A stretch of 21,971 nucleotides of DNA from positions 1-21,971 of the forward strand of contig DGDD01000146.1 in NCBI GenBank assembly GCA_002385265.1, read 5' to 3'. Below, one piece after another: positions 8,350 to 15,496 of this stretch (positions within the stretch are counted from its first letter, which is position 1; the number at the start of each line of letters is the position of its first letter). Below the pieces are notes generated by a model, which saw only the letters and a program-made list of their open reading frames with translations, was not told the DNA's origin and made no database searches. The translations under genes were made by a program, and so were the position numbers. This stretch comes from Chitinophagaceae bacterium UBA3961. GTDB taxonomy: Bacteria > Bacteroidota > Bacteroidia > Chitinophagales > Chitinophagaceae.

Positions 8350-9180
8350 TTAAAACTTGATTTCGAAAGCGGTTGGCCATTTTTTTCCGGTAACCAAGAA
8401 ATTTCCCGTTTGCGGGTCACGCGCTATTCCGTTCAATTCAAATTCATCTTCACCATTTGGATAAATCTCATTTATCAAAGCAGTGAGGTCAAGTTTACCA
8501 ACCACTTTTCCTGTTTTGGCTTCAATTTTTAAGATGAAAGGAGTTTGCCATCTGTTCGCATAAATATAGCCATCCACATATTCCAACTCATTGATGTTTC
8601 CTATTGGTTCTGAATTATCGGTTACTGATACAGTGTAGGCAACCTGAAGTGTTTCCGGGTTCAAAAACAAAAGCGTATTTGAACCATCACTCATAATTAG
8701 GTGCGTAGAATCGTGTGTGAGTCCCCAACCTTGTTGACTGGGAATTTCGAATGTTTTTAATTGTTTGAAGGTCTTAGCGTCGTATACGAAACCGGTTTTA
8801 GAGGTCCAGGTGAGTTGATAGAGTTTGCCTTTAAAGAAAGTTATGCCTTCTCCAAAATACTTTGATTTGTCGATGCTAACCTTGGTAGTCACTTTTCCAG
8901 TTTTCCGGTCAACGATTCCGAATGCTGAAGGGTAGGGGCTGCTGTCCATATTGCCGCCGGAGCTTTCAAATAATTGATTTTCATGAAATTCTAATCCTTC
9001 TGTGAAATAGGCGGTATCGTGGGGATGTCTGGCAACAATACTATAACTGATAACAGGCGCATAATTGGAAGCAATAGCCGGCGTTTCAGGTGAAGCGGGT
9101 GTTCCGGGTGTTCCGGGTGTTTCGTTGCAACCCGCTAGCGTTGCGAGTACCAAGCTACTGAAAATGAACGGTTTAATCAT
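8350..9180 (-). CDS. Glutaminyl-peptide cyclotransferase, lipoprotein
   Basis: The 276-residue protein starts with a lipoprotein signal peptide ending LATLAGC, so Cys18 should be lipidated. It is followed by a flexible GTPGTPASPETPA linker encoded by a short 9-bp tandem repeat (9097-9123). The mature part is a beta-propeller with the bacterial/plant glutamine cyclotransferase signatures FTEGLEF, YFGEGITFFKGKLYQLTW, GWGLTHD and NELEYVDGYIYANRWQT, ending in LNGIARDP. The enzyme converts N-terminal glutamine of exported peptides to pyroglutamate. It is likely anchored in the periplasm or on the outer membrane. Many T9SS substrates begin with Gln after signal cleavage; several exported proteins here (for example the TPR protein, the barrel and the metalloprotease) have Gln at the predicted +1 position, which fits such a role by inference. 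Confidence 0.9.
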   Translation of the reverse strand: MIKPFIFSSLVLATLAGCNETPGTPGTPASPETPAIASNYAPVISYSIVARHPHDTAYFTEGLEFHENQLFESSGGNMDSSPYPSAFGIVDRKTGKVTTKVSIDKSKYFGEGITFFKGKLYQLTWTSKTGFVYDAKTFKQLKTFEIPSQQGWGLTHDSTHLIMSDGSNTLLFLNPETLQVAYTVSVTDNSEPIGNINELEYVDGYIYANRWQTPFILKIEAKTGKVVGKLDLTALINEIYPNGEDEFELNGIARDPQTGNFLVTGKKWPTAFEIKF

Positions 9181-9199
9181 TTTGTAAGTGATTGAAAAT

Positions 9200-9229
9200 C
9201 AAAGTTAAATCTATTTCAACGGCTTCAAA
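9200..9229 (-). promoter_or_regulatory. Promoter of the glutaminyl cyclase gene (-33 and -7)
   Basis: On the minus strand, TTTG (9229-9226) is followed after 18 bp by TAACTTTG (9207-9200), near the Bacteroidota consensus TTTG-N19-21-TAnnTTTG. It lies 19 bp upstream of the start codon. Confidence 0.6.
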
Positions 9230-9556
9230 AGCAAATTATGGATAAATTTTAGTGAAGATATTTTGATTTACTAGCTTTTTTTTATTGTTTTATGCTCGCT
9301 TATCGTCTGAACACCGCCCTATTTTGATCTCACCCTATACATTGGCGGCTCATCTATAAGTCCCCACATTCGTATTTCCCCTTTAGAACTGTATTTCACA
9401 GCATTACCTCTTATTGTCCAAAAATCTGTTTAACCACCATTCAATCCACTTTGGAACACATGTTCCTATGCTGTCCCGTGAATCATTCCGATTCATCCAT
9501 TCCTGTTGAAGAAACAAACCACACCTATGTAACCGCCACAAAAAGAAGCAGTTACA
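9230..9556. other. Long non-coding stretch before the metalloprotease gene
   Basis: About 330 bp without a convincing gene. It is AT-rich on the left and CT-rich on the right. Two copies of TATTTTGAT occur about 60 bp apart; each is one T short of a -7 element. No strong promoter, hairpin or RNA motif was recognised, so the metalloprotease promoter is not located. The overlapping frame at 9451-9684 has no family features. Confidence 0.4.
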
Positions 9557-10813
9557 ATGAAACAAGTTTGTTTATTAATCTTCGTATCGGTATTGAAGGC
9601 AACCGGGCTATTGGCTCAAACTTCCTGTGCCACTGCGGAGTATTATCAAATAGCAATAAAAGCGGATCCCTCCTTGGTGGGTAAAGCTACCTACGCTCGG
9701 GGAACCGCAACATCCATAGCATTGGATCAAACAACCACCAATGGCAGCGTTTCGAACGCAGCTCTTTCTATTATTAAGATTCCGGTGGTAGTGCACGTAT
9801 TGTACAATACCGACGCACAGAACATTTCCGACGATCAGATCAAATCACAGATTGTAGCGTTGAATCAGGCATTCAGACATCAGCATGCCGATACCGGAAT
9901 GGTTCAAGCCATGTTTAAATCCTTAGCAGCAGACACTTATATTGAATTCGAACTCGCATCTACCACTCCAAAAGGGTATGCTACTTCAGGCATCACTCGC
10001 AAAAAAACATCTAATGCTACTTTCGGAATGGATGATAAGATTAAGTTTAGTAGCCAAGGTGGTGAAGACGGTTGGGACAGTGAGCACTATTTGAATATTT
10101 GGGTTGGAAATTTGGTTGGCGGCGTGAATGGATATTCAAGTGTGTTGGGTGGCGATAAATTGAAAGATGGGATTGTACTCAATATATCGGCTTTTGGTGT
10201 GGGGGGCTCAGCGGCTTCTCCAACCAACAAAGGAAGAACAGCCGTGCATGAAGTAGGGCATTGGTTGGGATTGAAACATATTTGGGGAGATTATTATTGT
10301 GGTACCGACGAAGTAGACGATACGCCTCAGCAATCAGCAGCTACCAGAGGTTGTGCATCAGGAACTGTAACCAACACTTGTAATGGTGTAACCAATGCCA
10401 TTATGTACAATAATTACATGGACTTAACCTACGATGCTTGTACCAATATGTTCACCATTGGTCAGCGTACAAAGATGAGAGCCTTGTTTGCAGAAGGAGG
10501 TTTGAGAAACAAAATGTTGCAAACATCTGCATTGTCTGGATCAACGACCGTAGAACCGATTCAAACAGTTAGTTTAAGTACTTCTGTAAAGCTTTATCCT
10601 AATCCAACCAAATCGCAACTAACCATTGAGGTAAGTGGGATTGATTTTTCTTCTGGAACTATTGCTTCTATTTACAACACCATGGGGCAATTGGTGCAGC
10701 AGGTAACTATTCGATCGCAGATCACTGCTGTAAATTTGGTGGCTACCAAACCAGGTATGTATGTGATCAAGTTTGCCAAACAGCCCAATTCTTACAAGTT
10801 TGTGGTGAATTAA
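9557..10813 (+). CDS. Secreted zinc metalloprotease, M43 (pappalysin/cytophagalysin-like) family, with T9SS type A sorting domain
   Basis: The 418-residue protein has a signal peptide (1-20, LLA|Q), a pro-region, and a catalytic domain starting near KIPVVVHVLYNT (74). The zinc site HEVGHWLGLKH is at 231-241 and matches HExxHxxGxxH: the first two His and the last His are ligands and Glu232 is catalytic. A Met-turn follows (YNNYMDLTYDACTNMFT, Met288). Cysteines at 248, 266, 275 and 295 are placed as expected for the disulfides of this family. Residues from about 343 (VKLYPNPTKSQLTIEVSG to the end) form a type A T9SS C-terminal sorting domain with the NPT start and GMYVIKF strand. It should be exported by Sec, then carried across the outer membrane by T9SS and released or anchored at the surface. 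The natural substrate is unknown. Confidence 0.92.
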   Translation: MKQVCLLIFVSVLKATGLLAQTSCATAEYYQIAIKADPSLVGKATYARGTATSIALDQTTTNGSVSNAALSIIKIPVVVHVLYNTDAQNISDDQIKSQIVALNQAFRHQHADTGMVQAMFKSLAADTYIEFELASTTPKGYATSGITRKKTSNATFGMDDKIKFSSQGGEDGWDSEHYLNIWVGNLVGGVNGYSSVLGGDKLKDGIVLNISAFGVGGSAASPTNKGRTAVHEVGHWLGLKHIWGDYYCGTDEVDDTPQQSAATRGCASGTVTNTCNGVTNAIMYNNYMDLTYDACTNMFTIGQRTKMRALFAEGGLRNKMLQTSALSGSTTVEPIQTVSLSTSVKLYPNPTKSQLTIEVSGIDFSSGTIASIYNTMGQLVQQVTIRSQITAVNLVATKPGMYVIKFAKQPNSYKFVVN

Positions 10814-10835
10814 ATCCGGCTTTTTATTTGTGGAA

Positions 10836-10870
10836 TAATAAAGGGGGATAGTGTTACTATCCCCCTTATT
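10836..10870. terminator. Bidirectional intrinsic terminator
   Basis: AAGGGGGATAG (10841-10851), loop TGTTA and CTATCCCCCTT (10857-10867) form an 11-bp perfect stem; outer AATAA and TTATT can extend it past one bulged A. It lies between the convergent metalloprotease and dihydrolipoyl dehydrogenase genes and probably ends both transcripts. Confidence 0.85.
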
Positions 10871-10891
10871 GTTATGTTCAACGATGAACGA

Positions 10892-12295
10892 TTACAAGTG
10901 AATGGCTTCGCCGTATGCAACTTCAATAGCATCTTTCACACTTTCACTGATTGTTGGGTGCGGATGAATGCTATTCAATACTTCATGGTAAGTAGTTTCT
11001 AACTTGCGAGCGGTTACAGTTTGAGCAATGATTTCAGTTACATTGTAACCAATCATGTGAGTACCCAACCACTCACCGTATTTCGCATCGAAAATTACTT
11101 TTACGAAACCTTCTGTATGTCCGGCAGCAGAAGCTTTACCCGAAGCACTTAAAGGGAATTTACCTACTTTAATTTCATATCCCGCTTCTTTTGCTTGCTT
11201 TTCAGTGAAACCTACTGAAGCAATCTCAGGCACACAATAAGTACAACCCGGAACATTGCCATAATCCAATGCCTCAGGAGCATGGTGGTATTTTTTCTCG
11301 TTGTATCCAATTGCTTCTACGCAAATGATGGCTTCTTTGCTAGCAACGTGCGCAAGAGCTTGTCCCGGAGCGCAATCACCAATGGCATAGATGCCCGGAA
11401 TATTTGTTTGATAGTATTTGTCTACTACTAAGCGACCTTTTTCTGTTTTGATACCGTTTTCTTCTAATCCAATTCCTTCGATGTTGGCAACAACACCCGC
11501 AGCGCTCAACAACACATCAGCCTCAAGAGTAACATTACCGTTCGCTGTTTTAACAGTGGCTTTTACTCCTGCACCCGAAGTATCTACAGCAGTTACTTCT
11601 GCATTGGTCATGATGTCGATACCGTATTTCTTATAGGTCTTCTCCAATTCTTTAGAGATGTCTTCATCTTCTACCGGAACAATGCGCGGCATGAATTCAA
11701 CAATGGTAACTTTTGTACCCATACTGTTGTAGAAATATGCAAACTCAACTCCAATTGCACCGCTTCCAACCACGATCATCGACTTTGGTTGTTGTGGCAT
11801 TACCATTGCTTCACGGTAACCAATGATCTTCTTTCCGTCGATAGGCATCGCAGGAAGTTGACGCGCACGTGCACCTGTTGCAATGATGATATGTTTACCT
11901 TCAACCACTTCTTTGGTTCCGTCGGCTTTGGTAACTTCAATTTGACCCTTGGTTTTGATCTTGCCAAAACCCATGATCACATCGATTTTATTTTTCTTCA
12001 TCAAAAACTGAACACCTTTGCTCATTTTATCGGCAACACCACGACTGCGCTTCACTACAGACTCAAACTGAGGCTGTCCACTCGCTTCAATACCATACTC
12101 TTTCGCGTGTTTAATATATTCAAAAACCTGCGCACTCTTCAACAATGCTTTGGTAGGAATACAACCCCAGTTAAGGCAAATTCCACCCAGGCTTTCTTTT
12201 TCAATAATAGCAACTTTGAAACCGAGTTGAGACGCACGGATCGCTGCTACATATCCGCCGGGGCCACTGCCCAATACAACTACATCGTAGGCCAT
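10892..12295 (-). CDS. lpdA: Dihydrolipoyl dehydrogenase (E3)
   Basis: The ATG at 12295 (MAYDVVVLGSGPGGYVAAIR) is chosen; an open extension to 12349 adds 18 basic residues ahead of the FAD-binding strand and is not needed. The 467-residue protein has the FAD motif GSGPGGY (9-15), the redox-active disulfide CLNWGC (Cys40 and Cys45), the NAD motif VVGSGAIGVEFAYFYNSMG, the second FAD segment GIYAIGDCAPGQALAHVASKE, and the C-terminal HPHPTISE with His446 and Glu451 as the expected catalytic pair at the dimer interface. It reoxidises dihydrolipoamide on the E2 subunits of 2-oxoacid dehydrogenases and/or the glycine cleavage H protein, reducing NAD+. No E1 or E2 genes are adjacent, so it may serve several complexes. 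Confidence 0.96.
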   Translation of the reverse strand: MAYDVVVLGSGPGGYVAAIRASQLGFKVAIIEKESLGGICLNWGCIPTKALLKSAQVFEYIKHAKEYGIEASGQPQFESVVKRSRGVADKMSKGVQFLMKKNKIDVIMGFGKIKTKGQIEVTKADGTKEVVEGKHIIIATGARARQLPAMPIDGKKIIGYREAMVMPQQPKSMIVVGSGAIGVEFAYFYNSMGTKVTIVEFMPRIVPVEDEDISKELEKTYKKYGIDIMTNAEVTAVDTSGAGVKATVKTANGNVTLEADVLLSAAGVVANIEGIGLEENGIKTEKGRLVVDKYYQTNIPGIYAIGDCAPGQALAHVASKEAIICVEAIGYNEKKYHHAPEALDYGNVPGCTYCVPEIASVGFTEKQAKEAGYEIKVGKFPLSASGKASAAGHTEGFVKVIFDAKYGEWLGTHMIGYNVTEIIAQTVTARKLETTYHEVLNSIHPHPTISESVKDAIEVAYGEAIHL

Positions 12296-12510
12296 AGTTC
12301 GAATGAATTTTAATTTTTTGCGCAAAAATTGCAGCTGCGAAGCTAACACAGAATGGGTAAATTGTCAAAACAAGTTAGGCAGACCCGTCCAGCGGTCTTT
12401 TCGCTTGATTGTTAATGAATTGAAGGGGAATTCTGTTGGCAATTCTGATCGGCAGACATCAATGCAAAAATCATGTGGAGCGAGCAGTCCATTTTCATTA
12501 AACCCCATCA

Positions 12511-12587
12511 CTTAAAACCTAACGCCCAACACCTAAAGCCCCAAGCCTAACGCCTAAAGCCTAATGCCTAATGCCTAAAGCCTAATT
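12511..12587. repeat. Degenerate heptanucleotide array, CCTAAAG type (11 units)
   Basis: Eleven consecutive 7-bp units without a phase break, with consensus CCTAANG; variants include CCTAACG, CCTAATG, CCCAACA and CCCCAAG. The array stops 2 bp before the stop codon of the T9SS type B gene (minus strand). The reverse complement reads as TTAGGC-containing heptamers. Positions 12518-12533 are identical to 21425-21440. It does not code in any frame that looks real, and 7 is not a multiple of 3. Confidence 0.85.
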
Positions 12588-12589
12588 CC

Positions 12590-14518
12590 CTACCTAATAA
12601 TCGTCACCGATCCGGTAAGTTTAGGCTCATTGTTTGTCCGTAAATCAATAACGTAGTAGTAAACGCCCACAGGAAGTGGCTTTCCATTGCTCGTGCCATC
12701 CCAAGGTTTGGGATATCCTGAGCTGGTGTACACCACTTGTCCATAACGGTTCATAACCTGGGTTACCGATTCAGGGAAGAATTCAAGTGGTTCTATGACC
12801 CAGGTATCGTTGATGCCATCCCCATTGGGGGAGAAGATATTTGGGATCAGTACTTTGTCGTAAACTTTCACAAAAACAGTATCGATATCTTCACCACACC
12901 CTAAATTAGAAACCGCATGTAGGTAATAGAATTGACTTTTAGGCGGATTCACTTTTGTAACCAAACGATCGGGTTGATCGATGTTTTGCAAGGGCGTCCA
13001 GAAATAGCGAATATCATTACCGGCAATTTTTCCGGTAATGGTAGCCGGAAAACCTATACGGGTTTTGCGGTCAGGTCCTGCATCTGCAATGGGTTTACGC
13101 CAGATATTTACGCGAACACTTGCTGTATCAAAACAACCATATTCGTTAAATATAATGAGTTTATAAACGGTAGTATCGTTGGGTTTTGCAATGGGATTGG
13201 GAATGGTGTCATTGCTTAGGGTGGCCGCCGGCGACCAACTATACCTCGTTCCCCCCGAAGCCCGCAATTGAACGGATCCGCCTTCGCAAACTGACTGAGT
13301 GGGACCCACTGTAACATGAGCGGCAGGGTAAATGATAAGGTTCGTAGAATCCTCATCAGTACACCCATTATAGTCAGTAACTTTTACTTTATACCAACCC
13401 GTATTGGTAAACTGTACGTTTTTTAATTCCGGTCCTTGTACGTTGGATGTAAATCCTGAAGGACCGGTCCAACTATAAAAACTTCCTCCAGCCGCATACA
13501 AACCTATTGTAGAACCATAACATCCGAATACATAATTGGTAACTTGAGCATCGGGCTGTGATACTACAACGGTGATATCGTTCGATGCCAATCGGCACGA
13601 TATATTGTTCAAATTGGGGCCGTCGGCCACCAACATTCTATAAGTATATTGGCCAATATCGCTCGGGGGGCGCAAATATTGATTCGAATTGGCACCGGGA
13701 ATATCGGTCCAAGAAGTGCCACCATTCATACTAATTTGCCATTGATAATTTGGATTTGCATACACTCCCGGAGTAACATCGGCTTTCAAGACATAGGACT
13801 TATTGGCACTTTTACAGGCCACTATAAAGCTCGTGTCTGCAGCTGCAACCGTTGCAGTGATTTTTGCTCCGCAGGGTCTAAATGTGATATCATCTAGGGC
13901 TAAATCATTTCCACAACCACCGGGCGCATTGTTGCGTAACCGAATTACAACTTCAGGTGTGCCGGGCGGGGAAACGAAAAATGCGCCGTATTGTCGCCAA
14001 AATGCCGGGTTTTCTGCTGGAAGATCTCCCGAGTTAACCGTGGTGAGTACCGTTCCTGTAACGGTCTCCACACTAAAGGTGAGATTCGGACGAATGCCAT
14101 TGCTTCCGCATGCTTCCGGTTTTAGTACATTTTTTACCCAAGCTGCAAATTCATAGTTGGTATTTGGGCAAAGCCCGCGAATGGTATCTACATAAAAATC
14201 GCCCGGTGTAGCAGAGGCATTCACTAACATATAATATCCGTTTGCATCATTGGGTGTGTGATCACCGGCAAGGGTATGCCACGATTGTCCAAAACAAGCA
14301 AACGATAAGTTCTGAAGACTGTATTGTCCATCATTTGGACAAGAGGAAGGAGTATATGCATAGGTAGTAACACCGGGAGGTAAGGCAGGGCCCGCACCGG
14401 AACCGGCTCCAAAAGTGATATGTACAACCGGATCACCCAAACTTCCTGAACACAATTGTGCATTCGCAGAAACTCCGGCTATCAATAGCAGTATGAACAG
14501 GAAAGGCGCTGTTTTCAT
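12590..14518 (-). CDS. T9SS type B sorting-domain surface protein with Ig/PKD-like repeats
   Basis: The 642-residue protein begins with a signal peptide (1-20, SANA|Q). The next domain, about 21-215, is Cys-containing and ends NDLALDDITFRPCG, a beta-sandwich pattern seen in adhesin or carbohydrate-binding modules. Several Ig/PKD-like units follow, with YQWQISMNGGTSWTDIPGAN, YSWTGPSGFTSNVQGPEL, CEGGSVQLRASGGTRYSWSP and ADAGPDRKT motifs. Residues 557-642 are a gliding-motility-type C-terminal domain (CHU_C): IPNIFSPNGDGINDTWVI, a central WDGTSNGKPLPVGVYYYVIDL and a terminal GSVTIIR strand. That domain directs export by T9SS (type B signal). The protein is probably a surface-displayed adhesin or matrix component. 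It is divergent from the purine nucleoside phosphorylase gene. Confidence 0.9.
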   Translation of the reverse strand: MKTAPFLFILLLIAGVSANAQLCSGSLGDPVVHITFGAGSGAGPALPPGVTTYAYTPSSCPNDGQYSLQNLSFACFGQSWHTLAGDHTPNDANGYYMLVNASATPGDFYVDTIRGLCPNTNYEFAAWVKNVLKPEACGSNGIRPNLTFSVETVTGTVLTTVNSGDLPAENPAFWRQYGAFFVSPPGTPEVVIRLRNNAPGGCGNDLALDDITFRPCGAKITATVAAADTSFIVACKSANKSYVLKADVTPGVYANPNYQWQISMNGGTSWTDIPGANSNQYLRPPSDIGQYTYRMLVADGPNLNNISCRLASNDITVVVSQPDAQVTNYVFGCYGSTIGLYAAGGSFYSWTGPSGFTSNVQGPELKNVQFTNTGWYKVKVTDYNGCTDEDSTNLIIYPAAHVTVGPTQSVCEGGSVQLRASGGTRYSWSPAATLSNDTIPNPIAKPNDTTVYKLIIFNEYGCFDTASVRVNIWRKPIADAGPDRKTRIGFPATITGKIAGNDIRYFWTPLQNIDQPDRLVTKVNPPKSQFYYLHAVSNLGCGEDIDTVFVKVYDKVLIPNIFSPNGDGINDTWVIEPLEFFPESVTQVMNRYGQVVYTSSGYPKPWDGTSNGKPLPVGVYYYVIDLRTNNEPKLTGSVTIIR

Positions 14519-14544
14519 TAGTTACACTCCGTAATTCGACATTT

Positions 14545-14552
14545 CAAAAATA
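14545..14552 (-). promoter_or_regulatory. -7 promoter element for the T9SS type B gene
   Basis: On the minus strand, TATTTTTG matches TAnnTTTG and lies 26 bp before the ATG at 14518. A dyad at 14563-14580 covers the region where a -33 element would sit. Confidence 0.5.
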
Positions 14553-14562
14553 ACCATTTGGC

Positions 14563-14580
14563 ACCTAACAGCGGTTAGGT
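14563..14580. promoter_or_regulatory. Candidate shared operator between divergent promoters
   Basis: A perfect inverted repeat: ACCTAAC (14563-14569), spacer AGCG, GTTAGGT (14574-14580). It lies between the two -7 elements of the divergent T9SS type B and nucleoside phosphorylase genes, 5 bp from the latter. Its position suits a repressor or activator; no regulator is identified. Confidence 0.4.
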
Positions 14581-14585
14581 TTCCT

Positions 14586-14593
14586 TATCTTTG
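14586..14593 (+). promoter_or_regulatory. -7 promoter element for the nucleoside phosphorylase gene
   Basis: TATCTTTG, followed by C, matches the Bacteroidota consensus TAnnTTTG and lies 46 bp upstream of the ATG at 14640. A TTTG at 14557-14560 is 25 bp upstream, slightly longer than usual. Confidence 0.6.
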
Positions 14594-14639
14594 CCCACTT
14601 ATTTAACAATACGTATCTTTTTCATTATAAGTTTTGTAT

Positions 14640-15458
14640 ATGTCAACCTTAACAGCTCAACTTCAGGAAACAACCGCCTTTATTAAAGGTATTTACCCTC
14701 ATACGCCCGTTGCCGGAATAGTGTTGGGAAGTGGACTAGGTAATTTTGCAAATGAAATAGATATTGAAGCTGAGATTGATTACAAGGACATTCCACATTT
14801 CCCTGTTTCAACAGTAGAAGGGCATAAAGGCAAGTTGATTTTTGGAACCTTAGAAGGCAAGAAAGTAGTAGCCATGGCCGGACGCTTTCACTTTTACGAA
14901 GGGTACACAAGTCAGGCAGTTACGTATCCCATTCGAGTAATGAAGTTTTTGGGAATTCAAACACTCCTACTATCGAATGCGGCAGGTGGTGTAAATCCTG
15001 ATTTTAGAGTAGGTGATATCATGATCATTAACGATCATATTAGTTTTGGTACCGCAAACCCTTTAATTGGTAAAAATGAAGAAAGCATGGGGCCTCGTTT
15101 TCCCGATATGACCGAGCCCTATAGCCACAAATTAATAAACATTGCAAAAACCGTAGCTGTTTCAAACAATATTAGTGTGAAAGAAGGGATCTATTTTGTT
15201 GTAACAGGCCCAACTTTTGAAACAAAAGCTGAATACCGAATGATCCACAAGTTAGGCGCCGATGCAGTGGGCATGAGCACGGTACAAGAAACGATTGTAG
15301 CTGCACACATGGGATTGCCAGTTTTTGCGATGAGTGTAATTACGGACATGGGATTGGGCGATCATGAAAAAATTACACACGAAGAAGTTTTGATTGCAGC
15401 GAAGGCCGCTGAACCTAAATTGGCCACTATTTTTAAGGGGATCGTTGCATCCTTATAA
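14640..15458 (+). CDS. punA: Purine nucleoside phosphorylase, trimeric (class I) family
   Basis: The ATG at 14640 (MSTLTAQLQE) is used; the frame opens two codons earlier at a TTG. The 272-residue protein has the family motifs LGSGLGNFA (29-37), the phosphate-binding GRFHFYEGY (81-89), SNAAGGVN (112-119), GPTFETKAE (190-198) and GADAVGMSTVQE. It cleaves purine nucleosides with phosphate to base and ribose-1-phosphate. Residue Glu194 corresponds to human Glu201 in a gap-free stretch, but Asp236 (in SVITD) occupies the position of human Asn243, which selects 6-oxopurines. The porin gene follows 38 bp downstream, so the two may share a transcript. Confidence 0.93.
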   Translation: MSTLTAQLQETTAFIKGIYPHTPVAGIVLGSGLGNFANEIDIEAEIDYKDIPHFPVSTVEGHKGKLIFGTLEGKKVVAMAGRFHFYEGYTSQAVTYPIRVMKFLGIQTLLLSNAAGGVNPDFRVGDIMIINDHISFGTANPLIGKNEESMGPRFPDMTEPYSHKLINIAKTVAVSNNISVKEGIYFVVTGPTFETKAEYRMIHKLGADAVGMSTVQETIVAAHMGLPVFAMSVITDMGLGDHEKITHEEVLIAAKAAEPKLATIFKGIVASL

Positions 15459-15496
15459 TTGATTTAACGAACTTATAAACCCAAGCCAGCGGCTGA

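Noticed and set aside
9097..9123. 9-bp tandem repeat (GGGTGTTCC type) in the glutaminyl cyclase gene as a phase-variation switch
   Set aside because: The unit is a multiple of three, so copy changes only alter the length of the flexible GTP linker and would not shift the frame.
9451..9684. Open frame overlapping the start of the metalloprotease gene
   Set aside because: Non-hydrophobic start, no known motif, and most of it overlaps the signal peptide and pro-region of a clear gene in another frame.
11789..12313. Plus-strand open frame of 174 codons antisense to dihydrolipoyl dehydrogenase
   Set aside because: The dehydrogenase is unmistakable on the minus strand; the antisense frame has no family features.
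12315..12328. Perfect 14-bp palindrome TTTTTGCGCAAAAA upstream of the dihydrolipoyl dehydrogenase gene
   Set aside because: Possible operator, but A/T runs around a GCGC core can arise by chance and no matching promoter (only AATTTTTG) or second copy was found.
12511..12587. Possible CRISPR array or telomere remnant
   Set aside because: Units are 7 bp with no spacers, so it is not CRISPR. TTAGGC similarity to telomeres does not fit an internal bacterial locus; a heptad repeat is the simpler description.
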